DNA of 60,000 nucleotides from Takakia lepidozioides (GCA_030704615.1 CM060731.1:17424001-17484000), one strand, 5' to 3'. Shown: positions 21,001-32,959, counted from the stretch's first letter. Made by a program: numbers and translations. Notes: generated by a model not told the origin, from the sequence alone.

Positions 21001-24000
21001 TGGGCCTATAACGGCGAGAGTGCTCTCTGAGTGCATGGCTGACTGTGACTCTATGGTGGAATCTGAAATGCAGTTGGGGGCTGAGAGCTCCTTCAAAGTA
21101 CAGCTGTCTGGTAGGAGCTCCGTACCAGGCTTGTTTCGGAACTGCTCTATCTAGGGCTTAGTGGAAAACCAGAGCATTTGCGTACTTGTTATGTTCTGTA
21201 TAGCTGAATAATAGGAATAGGAATGGAAAGCTAGCACAGTTCTGAAGCTTACTGAGAATCTAGAACTAGTCCGTGTGAAGAGGGACTTGTCAAGCTCCAG
21301 AGTAATAGACGTCTTCCCCTTGAGATGTGTATATTGTCAGGGAATAAACATGTTTTCCTCAAGGAAGTAATGTTGTGGTATCACCGCCTTCTTTGCATGC
21401 TTGAACCAAAGTGTTGGGCGGAGGAGAAAATTTTGAGATCCTTCCTGAGTCCAATGATAATAAGTTGAGGGTTTTTATCTGCCTCCACATACCTATTGTC
21501 TTTACTCCCGGAACATTTTGTGTTGCTTACATAGAAATGTAGGTTTGACTTTGTAGTTATACGTACTCATCTAAATGTGGGGTTGCGTGCCTTGTACTCA
21601 CTCCAAATGCAGACTTGGATCATACAAGGAACATAGCTGGGTTTGTGGGAGCTGAGATCGGGTCGCATGGCTGGCTGCGTCAGTTGTTCAAAGATCTCCT
21701 TCGAGAGATCGAAAATTGCCTGGATGCAGTGGGTCACGTTGCAGACAGGCAGCAAGATATTTCAGGTGTAGGGATGTCAGCATCAGATGATCGCCCCTTT
21801 GGATGGGCGCCATTCCTTGTAGTGCTCAAGGGGTTGCACGCTGTTGCAAAGCTTTATGAAGGGGCTATGTTGGACCTGCTGGAGATGTTGCGTGTCCGCC
21901 GCTCCTCTCTGAATGTGTTGATCCGGCAGTCACGATGGCAGGTGTGACATTTTTGAACATTTTGTCTGTGATTAGCACATGAATGTCATGGAGGGATTCC
22001 CTGTCTGCAGAGTTTGGCATTACCCTACTTGTGCCTACTTAAGAGGAGAGCAGAGATGCGAATGACATGAAAATCTGGGTACAGTGAGTTGAGTAGTGTT
22101 TGATGTATGGATGGTGGTGACTTAATACTAGGAGTTATGAGGTCAATGAGCACACTACTAAAGCCCTCTAGCTGGAAACACATCTGACAAAGAGCAAGAG
22201 ACAGAGAATTGTTCTGGGTAGAGCTTACTTACCGTAGCCGCCTTCTGGCCATATGCTGTACCCTTTTTGAACTGAGCAGAAGGTTGTCAATCCTTGCTAC
22301 AACGCTCACAAAGCTTCCAGATATAAACTGGCCAAAGTTAGCCATGGCATGGCCTTCAGCTGGCTTAATCCATTGCGTTTACAGGCTATGGACATTCTTA
22401 AGCCTAGCAGGATGGCCTGAAGCCATGAAACCAGGGCTTTGGGTGAGGGGTGCAGGGTTGGTACTTGCTGCCCACCTCTGATGCATGGTATTTATTCTTG
22501 CGTTCCAAATGCAACCACAGGCCAATGTTAAGGATCATCTGAATCTTTTTTCAGATTTTAGGTGTTCCCAGAGCCTCGAAAGCAACAGATGATAGGTTTC
22601 TGTCTTGCGTCACGGATATTCAAAAGAATTTACACATGTAGCATTCATAGCATCATCTTGTGGCTGGTAGCTTCTTCAGTTATATTTCTAGAAGGAGGAC
22701 CCTACCATCGTGCATCGCTCGAAGATGTGCTCAGAAGTAATGGTGGGGTGGCAGGATGACGACTTTTGGCTCTTGGAGCACAAGATCTTACTGGATTTTG
22801 AGTCAAAGAGACGGCTGGTGATGGCTATGCTTCCCGAACCACAAGACGACCATGAGGAGCGTCAAGAATTAGTGGTACATCGAGCGCAGCTGTTGACTGA
22901 ATCATTTGATGTCCTTGCTTATGCTGAGTCTGAGGTCTTACAGGGAGGCATCTCCGTCGAGTTTGCCACTGAGGAGGCAACTGGCCCAGGGGTTCTGCGG
23001 GAGTGGTTCTCCATGATTTGCAGAGAAATTTTTAACCCTCAAAATGCGCTTTTTTTGGCCTGCCCCAATGACCGGCGAAGGTTCTTTCCCAATCCTGGTA
23101 AGTTGCAAAGTGAATGTACTGTTGGAGTAGAGAACAAGGTTGAGACAAACCTCGTAAATGTTGAGCTGAATTTGAGCAGTATATTGTCTGTAGACAGTAA
23201 ATTCATGTTGAATAGATTCAGATATATTTGGCTTGTATGATGAATCGGCTCTTGTAAATTGGAACCACTTCTGGAGTGTCGTTAAACCTTTGGTATTTTT
23301 AGCTTAGGTTATTGGCATTGACAGCTAGAGTAGGGGTGCATGTGGAGGTCAGGTAGTCTGGCCGGCAAGTCACTGGCAGGTGGGGAAATGTTTTTCAATT
23401 TTATTTTACTTTTTTCATTTATTACATATTGAAGAGGTTTGGTAAGGGCAAAAGGTCTTGGCCCCAAATACTGTCATCTAGAAAACAATAAATCAAGAAA
23501 ATTTGCATTTCTGCAGGATGTTCGTGTGTGCTTGCCGGACATCAGTCAGGCCTCCGTTCTGGACCTCTGGCAACTGTAACCTTACTGAACAGTCCATCAA
23601 ATAGTTCCCTTTCTCACAAGAGTCACCATTAAGTATGTTTGGGTGTCCGGAAGAGAATCTTGTGCACACAATGAACTTTGCCAGAGTGGCTGTTAGGTCT
23701 CAAGTTACTAAGGTTGTGGTTGAAAGGTTGACGGGCCACTATGGTTTTGGATACGTTGTACATAACTATCCTAGGGAGTGTTACAACGTATATACCTCTA
23801 GCAAGGATACTTGAGGTCTATCAGCTATATATAAGTGGCAGAATCGACTCAAGACCAATCTGATTTGATAGCATACATTTTGCTGTGCCTGTTGTCCAGC
23901 ATCAGGGGTGAATCCAGGGCACCTCACCTATTTCAGGTTTTGCGGGCGGGTTATAGCGCTAGCTCTCATGCACCGGGTCCAAATGGACGTTGTCTTTGCA

Positions 24001-25646
24001 CTCACCTTCTTCAAGCAGTTGGTGGGGCTCCCAATCTTGTGGGAAGATGCAAAAGATGCAGATCCATTCCTATATGAGAGTTGCAAGAAAATTTTGGAGA
24101 TGGAACCTGATGTGATTGACACTGACGTTCTCGGCCTCACATTTGTGAGCGAAGTGGAGGAGTTGGGAACGCACAAGAGCATGGAACTCTGCATTGGTGG
24201 GAAGGACTTGGTAGTGAATAGTGAGAACCGGCGTCACTTTGTGGAACTGCTGGTTCAACGGCGCCTGGTTGCTTCAGTCGCAGAGCAGGTGAAGTCATTT
24301 TCACAAGGATTCTCAGATTTGCTTGTGAATGCTACCCATCAACAGTTCCTTCGCGCTCTTGAACCAGACGATCTTGACCTCATGCTCTACGGAAAGGACC
24401 GCAACATTTGCTTGGATGATTGGAAGGCCCACACAGAATACCATGAGTACAGTATATCCGACAACCAGATTGTCTGGTTTTGGCAGGTGGGATGGCTATC
24501 TGTGTTGATCTTCCAAGTGTATGTGATTGCCTGGTCACTACATAGTAATTGTCTTTGCCCTTTTAAATATGGCCGCTGAGGGTTTTTCAAGGGAAGGTCA
24601 GTGAAATTTTGTCATGTGGTCCCTATGCTTAGAGGTTTGTTACTTTGGGTTTGAGTTATGGACACGATCAAATCGATTCCATGTTAAAGTGTTTTCTGGG
24701 AAACGTCTGGAAGCTGACAAATCCAAAGTCTTAAGACAGACCTTTTGGTGGAGGAAGCCCTAGTGGACCCTTTCTGTCTGTGTCCAAACAGAGGCTGTAC
24801 TACCAAGGGCTTATGGAGTGAGTGGAAAGGGCCAGTGTCTTTGGCACATGTTGACGAGTTTTTGATATCCCGTCATTAAGTGCTGTTTCTTTGCAATTGA
24901 TGGAACTTCAATATTGCATCATCTTCAAGCGGCCTGTCCCTGTAGCTCCCATATGTGTAACTTAATGAATCTCCTGATGAAATATTATGGACGGCACTTC
25001 ATTTGACTCGAGCCAATTGAAAATTCTTACTGGGAAGCATCCAGTTGAATGATAGGAGCAAGAAAGTCGTGTGCACTGCTTGCCTCAAATTCGGGTTGTG
25101 ACGTGGAAGAGGAGATGAAGCATGGTTGCTGAGAGGTCCAAATACTTTTGTTTCCAAATGGTTATCGTTTGTTGACAAAGTTGTTTCTGATCTTATCAGC
25201 AAAAGCCCTGCGTTGTGCTGCAAGCCCTGCATTATAGGTGCCGTCTTGCATTATGGGTAAAAAAGATCAGTTCTGGGAAAGACAGGTAGCCTACAAGTGA
25301 TTGCAGTGAACATAGGTACTTGGAGTGGAAGAATTGGGAATGTACGGATCTGACAAGTTTGTAGTGGTGGTACGGATTGCAGGTGGTTGAGGCGATGTCA
25401 GCAGAGCAACGCAGGAGGCTGTTGTTTTTCTCAACTTCAGTGACGCACTTGCCAGCTGAGGGTTTTGCTGGTCTTTCTTCCAAGTTCCATATTCACAGGG
25501 CGCACACGGATATCAGCTGGTTGCCAACTGCCCATACATGCTTCTACCAGCTGGTTTTGCCAGCCTACCCAACATACCAAATCATGTACACACGCCTCCA
25601 GGCAATCACCGAATGTCATATTTCAGAAGGTTTTGGCTTCGCTTAG
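18004..25646 (+). CDS. UPL5: HECT E3 ubiquitin-protein ligase, UPL5-like
   Basis: Seven exons: 18004-18297, 18521-19780, 20477-21110, 21613-21941, 22755-23097, 23906-24486, 25383-25646. All junctions are GT-AG, phases match, and the sum is 3705 nt (1234 aa). Residues about 380-455 form a ubiquitin-like fold (LQFFVRTYIDGRTIVLHAN, RLIFGRLQL, DATLHLVARM). The HECT domain starts near residue 880 (EEATGPGVLREWF, NPQNALFLACPNDRRRF, ALMHRVQ) and carries the catalytic Cys in HTCFYQ at about residue 1200, 35 residues from the end. HECT ligases accept ubiquitin on this Cys and pass it to substrates; Arabidopsis UPL5 (about 870 aa) targets WRKY53 in leaf senescence. This protein is longer because of an acidic, Gly/Ser/Glu-rich stretch before the ubiquitin-like domain. 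The start is the ATG with A at -3 and G at +4; an in-frame ATG at 17902 would add 34 residues and cannot be excluded. Confidence 0.93.
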
Positions 25647-26480
25647 TCTGGGTATCCAATTAGAGTGATACTTGGACACATCTCTTAACCTGGTCAAACC
25701 TGGTTAAACCTGGTTGCACACTATTAGGACACATATATGCTCTCAAGCAACATGCCACAACTTCCACACTCTGCATGCTAAACTGAATGAGGGTTGGAGA
25801 GCATGGAGAGAATAGGGTCATCTTTTCCTGCAGGCAAGGGACCCCTTTCTCTGGGATGCCTTAGGTGGAGAGAGCAAAAGGGGTAAAGGTTGTAGAGTGT
25901 AGGTGTTTCTGCTGTAAAATAATCATAAGAAACTGGGCGAATGCAGCAACACTTTGAGGCAGACCTTTGTATACTTCTCATTGGATCGGGAAGGGTGGCT
26001 GGTTGAACTGAGTGGGCTTCACTTGCTCCACTGGGAAAATAAAATGTGTGAACTTTAAACCTTGTGATTGGAGAGGGTAGCTGCTGATAACCACCAAATC
26101 TGTTGGATTGTTGCTGGGCGTTTGCCATTTACTGTTGAAAGCTTCTCAAGTCTGGTTTAATTCCACGTCAATATACATTTTATCATGAGGTCATTTCAAC
26201 TTTGGCGCTCATAATGTGCACATGGTTTCACAATTTGGACAAAATTTGTAAAGCTGTACAAAAGATCGAAATGCGGTGAGTAAGCAAGGACCTCTAAGTT
26301 GAGAAGCACAAACCCCATAAATAAATGGACATATAAAGACAGAAAAACAGATCGAACTGATGTAGCATCACCTATTGCCTGAAGTAGACAATAGAAAAAT
26401 AAAAGTGGTGATAACGAGCCTAGAGGGACCATGACTAAAACCGTGGCAATTGTTGTGGATCTAAGCGTTGCACTACAATA
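25647..26480. other. UPL 3' region and intergenic DNA
   Basis: The first few hundred bases should include the UPL 3' UTR. A small tandem phrase CCTGGTTAAACC/CCTGGTCAAACC sits at 25690-25715. I see no gene in the remainder, and the retroelement relic begins near 26480. Confidence 0.4.
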
Positions 26481-26484
26481 TATA

Positions 26485-26910
26485 TCAATATAGATCGTTG
26501 TTTAACCTCACTTCATAGCACACAATGTTTCTAAGTTCTTTCTCTAGTTGATAGTTAGATCTCTCTAACACCGGATAGTGGACAAGATCTGCCTTACTGA
26601 GAGCAAAACAGTCCTGATATTTTCTCAACACCTGTTCAAGTGCACACTGGTGTCCCTTTGGCAGCTTGTGATTAATGTTTATCTGTGCCCTAAGACTAGC
26701 CCAACGCACCTCTTCGGCGTGCTTGGCCTCATCATTAGGGTCCCTCTGTGGGATGTGGGGAACATGCGCAGCCACTTTCTCCTTCTCTTCCATAGCAGTA
26801 ATCATGTTCCAATCATGAAAGTCATCCTCTACCTCAGATTCATTGTTTCCCAACTCTCCCTCCCAAGCTTTGTCGTATGCATCATGTATCGTAGAAGATG
26901 CCATGTTCAT
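26485..26910 (-). pseudogene. Start of pol (pre-RT region), element A
   Basis: The open frame of 141 aa is acidic at first (EEKEKVAAHVPHIPQRDPND) and then reads CALEQVLRKYQDCFALSKAD, typical of the sequence just before the gypsy RT fingers. The polymerase core itself is absent because the element is truncated here. Confidence 0.7.
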
Positions 26911-27575
26911 GTTCGTCTCTTGCTGCAGCGCAATCCTTGAACATGCAGCACCTCCTCTCCTTCCTCGATTTCTTCAATGCAAGCCTCTATGTCAGTCAGG
27001 CCTAAACCTGGACCTTCATCTCTACACTCCAAGGAACTCTCATCACTGGTTGAGGCACTCCCGGTGGGACTGTGAGGATCTAGATCTTCCTCCATCTCCT
27101 GGTCGTTGTTGGGCATAAGTAAATGAGCAGCAGATGTAATTGTCATGATGTGCTCATGCACTTCCTCCCTCACGGACACACAGCTCCCCTGTTCCACTTG
27201 TTCAATTTGGTTGATGGTCAACTTTTCCAACTGCCCTGGCACTGACATGATTACATCCATAGGAGAGAGGGAGATCCTTCCCTTGTAAAAATGCTTCAAA
27301 ATCTTTGACCTTGGGCTACTTTCAGCAGAACGAGGAGCTCGTGGGGTTTGTACTGCAGCCCCCGAACTTCCTGACTCTCCACTGGTATGCTCACCCTCCT
27401 TAGATCATCCAGAGCTGATGGCCGAAGGCAGTGGAACTGGGGTACGATTTCGAGGGAGTCTTACCTCATTAATGTCTTGTTCCCTCATCAATGTAGTCAT
27501 CTCGGCCAAGATCTGGTCTTCATCATCACAATATACCTCCACGAAGTGAGTTGCAGGTGTCCCAGTGTTGTTCGT

Positions 27576-27800
27576 CTAAAGCTTTCGACTACACACATTC
27601 TCAAGGTGCCCCAACATCTTACAATACGAGCATCTAACCCCACACATCTCTGTTCGGTGGCCCACTCTGTGGCATTTTCCATAGGTTGGTGGTGCTCTCC
27701 CCACAGGACAAGTGGCGGCAATGTGCCATTCTTGATTGCAAGTATTGCAGGTGCGCACCCCCCTTGGTGGTGTCTTGCTGCTTGATGATTCCCCATACAC
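27576..27800 (-). pseudogene. Zinc-knuckle nucleocapsid fragment, element A
   Basis: Three knuckle-like motifs lie in one frame: CNTCNQEWHIAATC (CX2CX4HX4C), GKCHRVGHRTEMC (first Cys lost) and CSYCKMLGHLENVC (CX2CX4HX4C). Such motifs bind the element's RNA in the particle. The frame closes with a stop after SRKL. Confidence 0.8.
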
Positions 27801-27973
27801 CGGACCCTTGTCAAAATAGGGTATTGGTCATATTGTCCAGTCTCTTGTCCATTGGATTCAAATAAGCTATTTCATCACTGTCTCTTCCAGCGGCTCCAGA
27901 GGGGTTTCACCCAATCTTCCCAGTCCGCGTTCAATCTCAATCGCAGTTCCAAAGCTTCATCTATATCCACAAA

Positions 27974-28396
27974 TCATCTGCCAAGCATGGCCCTCATTAT
28001 TTCCGGTCGCAAGCCCCCAACAAAGCGCTTGCGCTGCTCCAGATCAGCTATGCCTCCTTTCAAAAACACACGGCTCAGCTTATCAAAGTACGCCTGAACG
28101 CATTGCTTATGCTCCTGTTTGATTGAATCCAGTCTCATCTTGATTTCCGCCACGTCCACAACTCCAAACTTGGCGGTAATTGCAGCCTGGAAGTCTGGCC
28201 AATTGTCTGGCCTTGGGTTCTGCTTGCGGAACCATTCGTCCGCCTTGGAACGCAGATTCAACCAGGCCACTTTGAACATCTTGTCTTCACTTAGATCCTG
28301 TACGTCTCCAAACATCTGGATTCGGTCGATCCAGTCGTGAACATCTTCGTTCTTCCTACCGAAGAACGGGGCCTCAATGCCCGCTGGGCTCGTCAT
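27974..28396 (-). pseudogene. Retrotransposon gag, element A
   Basis: The 140-aa open frame begins MTSPAGIEAPFFGRKNEDVH and contains AWLNLRSKADEWFRKQNPRP, FQAAITAKFG and QAYFDKLSRVFLKGG, then KRFVGGLRPEIM. This is the Retrotrans_gag pattern (W in a helix, ..F..GL.P.I at the end), which forms the capsid shell of the element. The frame stops right after the capsid domain, where an intact element would continue to its zinc knuckles. Confidence 0.85.
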
Positions 28397-28485
28397 CCTC
28401 CAAATACACAGTAGCAGTCAAAACGAAAGGAAAATAGTAAGCAATCAAAATCAACAGGCAAACACACACACCTGACCAAACCCGG

Positions 28486-28905
28486 TCGATGCACAACCTG
28501 AAAGTCATACTCCTGGAGTATGAGTGCCCACCGTGCAAGCTTCCCCATAAGCTTGTCTGACTCCATCAACCACTTGAGTGGCTGGTGATCCGTAACAAGG
28601 GTGAAGAGATTGTCGTATAGATAGTACCTGAAGTGTGTACCTGCAGCTAAGCACTCTCCCTCATATGAGCTGTACTTAGCCTCTGCAGCGTTGTTCGAGC
28701 GGCTAGCATAAGCCACTACAAACTCTCTTCCCTCATCATCCACCTGTGTGAGCACCGCTCCAAGCCCCAGCATGCTCCAATCCGTATGCAGCTGAAAGGG
28801 ACGCCCCCTGATAGGTCGTCTCAGGATAGGCGCCGAGGTCAACCTCGCCTTGAGCTCTTGAAAAGCTCGTTCCTGCTCATCTTCCCACTGCCACTCCTGG
28901 TCCAC
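28486..28905 (-). pseudogene. RNase H domain of element B
   Basis: The frame reads QEWQWEDEQERAFQELKARL, then ILRRPIRGRPFQLHTDWSM, FVVAYASRSNNAAEAKYSSY and TDHQPLKWLMES, the connection and RNase H domain of gypsy pol. The D in HTDWS, E in YEGECLA and D in VTDHQPL are the expected catalytic residues. The pol frame ends at HRPGLV, where unrelated DNA leading into element A's gag takes over. Confidence 0.85.
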
Positions 28906-29589
28906 CTTGGTCAGCTTGGTTAGAGCCTTTGCAATGGCACTAAATCCCTTGACAAACCCGTCTATAATAGTTTGCCAACCCCATGAAAGCTCGAACTCGG
29001 CTCACATCCGTGGGGCGTGGAATTTGTGCAATGGCCTCTACCTTAGTCTGCTGTATCTATAGGGTCTCCAAAAGATTGGTGTGTCAGTGGCCAACTCAAT
29101 ACAGATCTCTTGACCCTTCAGTGCTCCCAAGTCCTTCAAACTGAAGGCAAAGCAATTCCTGTAAGCCCTCAGGAACCACCGTATACGTCGTCTCTCTCCT
29201 CCGGTGACAATGGGTCCAATGTCAGGCTCCCAATTGTCTTCCGTAACTGCAACCTTAAGTCCAGTGGGCTTAGAGGTAGAGGACGCGTCCAGTGGTTGCT
29301 ATGTTGCAACCTCTTGAGCAGTACTCCCTACCTGCTCAGTCAGTGACAAGGCCTCATCCTGCCCCATCATCTCATCCTCAAGGACTTCCTCCACCCGAGA
29401 AAAATCCCCAACCTCATCTATCACCGCCACCTTGGCTGCCAACTCCCTCTGAACCTCGAGCACCTCCCACGTGTGCCATGGATGCCAGCGCCCCGTGGTC
29501 CTCACATGATCGCCCCCACTCACTGCCTGTACCGTCTCGGTAGGCAGACTGACCATTGAGGGAAGTGTACTCCGCACTCTGCGTTGCTC

Positions 29590-29760
29590 AGCCATAGTCA
29601 AGCTGATAATCCAGGTCAAGCAATTGAGATCCATTGCTTGTCCCACACCTGACGACGTGATGCCTCAGAAAGAGACGACACCACCGTGGTACCAGTGGTA
29701 AAACCCATTGCCCGCTCACGCTCGTCAGCATTAGGCTCCACTAACTACTGATTGCCATGC
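29590..29760 (-). pseudogene. Leftover C5-methyltransferase motif IX/X, element B
   Basis: Just after the protease, the minus strand reads EPNADERERAMGFTTGTT, then a one-base frame change, then GQAMDLNCLTWIISL. ERERAMGF..G.T and G.AMD.N.L.WI match the C-terminal motifs (IX/X) of C5 cytosine methyltransferases, which usually read like RE...GFP..YT and GN(A/S)V....... Motifs I-VIII are absent here, but the same tail follows them in element C. So B descends from a methyltransferase-bearing ancestor. Confidence 0.65.
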
Positions 29761-30110
29761 CTATAGGAAGCTGACTCCTCCCAAAAATCCAGGGTGAAGC
29801 CCATGGGGTACAACACTGCCCCACCAACCAGGACATCGTATGAGACCGCGTCTGTCACAATGGCCTTGGCTCGCATCACTGAGCCATCTGTAGGGTGATC
29901 CGGCCGTAGTCTGATAGCTAACTCACGCCGTGTCATGCCCCGAGCCTGCTTCGATCCTCCCAGAGACGTCTGTATCTGGAAAGGACAAGGCTCCATATCC
30001 GCCTCCGTGAGGCCCAAGCCTGCAATAGCAGCTCTGCCCAGTATCAATGGCTGAGCTCCCGAGTCCAACAAGACCCGCAGTGGCCCGGTACCTCTTGCCT
30101 GCCGGTCCAC
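29745..30110 (-). pseudogene. Retropepsin-like aspartic protease, element B
   Basis: The 121-aa frame holds the active-site loop VLLDSGAQPLILGRAAI with the catalytic Asp intact, then IQTSLGG and YDVLVGGAVLYPMGFTLDFW. Gypsy proteases of this layout cut the Gag-Pol polyprotein. The same domain in element C has Asn in place of the catalytic Asp. The frame closes soon after at the site where C carries the methyltransferase block. Confidence 0.85.
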
Positions 30111-31068
30111 TCAAACAGAAAATGCCATCCTAGTTGTTTAACATGACAACTCCAGGTGTAACCGTGGCGCGCTCAATGGCTGGCCTAGCTGGCAACTCCA
30201 TCAACCTAGCAGCTGCAGCTTGCCATGGCGCCGCCGTGGTAGTCTTGACCCTCAAATCCGAGGATCCCTCCGGCACTACACCTCTCATTATCTCCGTAGA
30301 AGATGAAGTAACCTCCCCACTCTCACAGAGTGTAGCTGCCAGCCTGAACACCTCAGCTAGTCTTATCCCCGGTGTCGCAATCATGGTAGCCGAGAACAAT
30401 GGAGCCTGGCACACAGATGTGGCCGCTACTAGCAGCACACTAGCTACCGTAGCCTTGGCAACACTAGGTAGTGGTGCTACCCGTGTAGCTCTCCCCAATG
30501 GCATAATAACCTCCGCCTCGGTAACAGTCGGGCGAGAACTAGGTGCCATGGATGGCGTCGACACTGTCTCCGCCAATGTGAATGACTGAGGAAGCCTAGC
30601 CTGACGGCTTGCCTCCCCACGCTGTGGATCCAACTCCACCTCTGCATCTCGTGGCTCAGGAACTCGTGCTGCTCCTCGAGTCACGGCTGTAGCAGACTCC
30701 ACCTGCACTAGTGGTAGTGCTGCTCCACACATGAATCCCATGCCTCCCATATCTCCTCCCTCAGGAGCAGGAGGTGGACCATCCGGCCTTGGAGCCGGTA
30801 CCACCTGAGCTGTAGCCATGGCAGCGAGCCTCTGCTCTAGCTGCTGAAACCGGTTGGTCATGCCTTGGTCAACACCCTGACCTCCGCGTCGCGTCCTTGG
30901 CCATGTTGAGCTTGCCCTTGGCCTGCACCTCGTGCTTGGCCACCTCGTCCTCTCTGGGCTGCTCCACCTCGCCCCCGGCCACCATTGTTCTCTTGGAACT
31001 AGCCTGGGCGTAACTCAGGATACAAACCATAACACTGGGCCTCTCCATGCCCGTGCTTGCCATAATGC

Positions 31069-32199
31069 CTATACTGCAACTGTACAGGCTGTGCATGTGT
31101 CGGCCCTTTGCCTCCCTCTGGACAATCCTTCTTGACGTGGGGTCCTCCACATGTCCAACACACCACATCCGCCCGTTGTTGGCCTGCAAATGAAGGGGGA
31201 GACCCCTACATCTGAGGTCCTCTCTTCCCTTCCCTGAGCTTCACCTGAGCCCCCTTGTTTGCCTTGAGCACGTTGAGGTAGTGGTTGGCTAGGAGCACCA
31301 CTACCCCGTGGTGTCTCCTTAGCAAATCCCACCATGACCACTCGTTCCTCCACCATGTTGAGCTCTATCCGCTCTGCCAGCAAGAACACATTTGCTAAGG
31401 TGGGTTGGGCCACTTGTAAGAGAGTTGCATCCCGCACCCTTCTCCTCAGCTCCTTGTCCAATATCCCATACCAGAATTGGACTGCCTGAGCTTCCGTAAT
31501 CCCTTGGGTTACATTTATCAAGCGCCTCATGCTAGTGAAAGCCTCCCTCAAGCTCTCAATCGGCTTCCGTTGGAACTCTTGCAAGCTCCGCAACTTCTTT
31601 GTCCTCATCCCTTGGTAGTTCTCTCTTAACTCTTCGAAGAACTCCACAACAGGGTTGAAGGCAGGCACCGCCACTGGTGCTGGTGCAGTAGTAGCTTGGG
31701 TGGACGTCGTAGCTACGGTATCACCAGTCCCACTAGTCCCACTGCTGCTTGCTGAAGCTACCGGTGTAGCGGTAGGTGTAACCACTGCCCTCGTGGCTCT
31801 AGTGCCCCTAGTGATGGAGACATAGTCGGGTGACCAGACATCCTCCACTCCTTGATCTCAACCTCATGCCCCCGCCTGAACTCATGGTATCGTCCATAGG
31901 CGGCCCTCAAGGTCTGAAACAGCCCCTTCCATGCCATGAAAGGCGTAAATAGTTGTGGATTGCGCATTTGCTACAAATCACACCAACTATCAAACTCTTG
32001 GATAAAATCATCCAACTCGATGGTGCCCACTGCCCCAGAATACATTCATGGCCCCTTGGTAGCTCCATAGATCTCCTCCATTGTGTCCCACAACAATGAC
32101 AAGGAAACAACTTGCACCGCCGGTGTGACCGCCGGTGTGGTCCTCCTGATTCAGAACCTTCCGTAGAACACACGGAGGTGAAGGTGGCCTAAACCGCAC
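31069..32199 (-). pseudogene. Retrotransposon gag and zinc knuckles, element B
   Basis: The N-terminal part is split by frameshifts (frames from 32199, 32173 and 31967; the third has NPQLFTPFMAWKGLFQ). The main piece (31848-31069) reads VVEFFEELRENYQGMRTKK, then EAFTSMRRLINVTQGITEAQ, FWYGILDKELRRRVRDATLL and VFLLAERIELNMVEERV, a gypsy capsid. In an alternative frame near 31160 the first zinc knuckle CWTCGGPHVKKDC is intact. In the second, two cysteines have become tyrosine (CXXC to YXXY), a change that fits G-to-A transitions. Confidence 0.8.
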
Positions 32200-32204
32200 A
32201 CCTC

Positions 32205-32955
32205 GTCTCGTGGACCCCCTATATTGCTAGTGCTCGACCCGGCACTTCCCCAGGCAACTAGTGGCCCTCGTGTTGACAACTGTCACTCAACCGTCATGGC
32301 TTCAAATGTCCCATAACCCCCCTCCACAAGGTAACCGGGTAGAGAACCTGTTTTGCGGCTTATGGTTTGAATACTAGGTTCCTAACATAGCCTACACTGC
32401 CTTGCATCCACCGCAAGCACTCCTATGGTTGGCTGATCATCACCTCCAACCTCACCACAAGAAAACAATGATGGTCTGACTGGTCATCACCCCAGCCTCA
32501 CCATCGACAACATGCTCTAGGACTGGCCGGTGATCAAATCCGGATCAATCACCTATAAAAACAAGCGCCCACACAAAACTAACATGGCGCACAGTCAAGC
32601 ATGCAGGTATGGAGGGGATCCAAACACAAGAAATCAGAACGTCAACTCCCCCATACCAAAAACACCTCCACGGTGTTGCTCCTGCAAGGATACCCCAGCC
32701 CAAACCCGGACTGACTCTTGCCTCCACCTACGGAAAGGTCTTGGCCTAATGAGAGGGTGGAAAACTATGAGGAAGAGGAGCTAAAGCAATGCCTAACCCC
32801 AGCATGCCCTCATCCCAACACTTTTTCTTTCTCTCCTCTCCTTCCCTCACTTGCATGACCATGGAAATATCATGAAGATACTCTTCAACCCGCCCTCCAT
32901 GAGCTTCAAATTTGGGCCTTCAAGACATGCCAGTCCTTAGGCAGTCCACCAGTGC
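32205..32955. other. Spacer right of element B, no gene seen
   Basis: 32205-32330 still contains 5' leader-like sequence shared in part with 35860-35900 (GAGACGAGGTGTGCGG). Beyond that the DNA shows no coding features. Confidence 0.4.
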
Positions 32956-32959
32956 CTCC

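Larger units (their letters stand above)
26485..28396 (-). mobile_element. Ty3/gypsy retrotransposon relic A (gag to start of RT)
   Basis: Minus-strand order is gag (28396-27974), three zinc-knuckle-like motifs (27800-27576), an acidic linker (27299-26907) and the start of pol (26910-26485). The pol part has LRKYQDCFALSKADLVHYPVLE, the lead-in to a gypsy reverse transcriptase, after which the copy is cut off. No LTRs, protease active site, integrase or RNase H are present. Stops such as TAG and TGA break the gag-to-linker region. It abuts element B without spacer beyond about 85 bp. Confidence 0.8.
28476..32200 (-). mobile_element. Ty3/gypsy retrotransposon B, internally deleted relative of C
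   Basis: Minus-strand order is gag (from about 32200), zinc knuckles (about 31160-31040), a Ser/Thr/Pro linker (30861-30130), protease (30110-29745), a methyltransferase motif IX/X tail (about 29750-29590) and RNase H (28905-28486). Against element C it lacks two blocks. One is about 1.18 kb holding methyltransferase motifs I-VIII (C 38360-39537). The other is 632 bp of reverse transcriptase, whose junction at 29051-29055 lies in the 5-bp CTGTA (TACAG on the coding strand) that C has at both breakpoints (40245-40249 and 40877-40881). Integrase and PHD are missing because B is cut off after HRPGLV near 28480. Confidence 0.85.

Noticed and set aside
22209-22481. 90-aa plus-strand open frame in UPL
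   Set aside because: It lies in intron 4; the flanking exons join in phase without it and it has no match to UPL5 domains.
26578-26940. 120-aa plus-strand open frame with hydrophobic segments
   Set aside because: It is antisense to the pol start of element A.
30134-30589. 151-aa plus-strand open frame
   Set aside because: It is the antisense shadow of element B's linker between gag and protease, which matches element C on the other strand.
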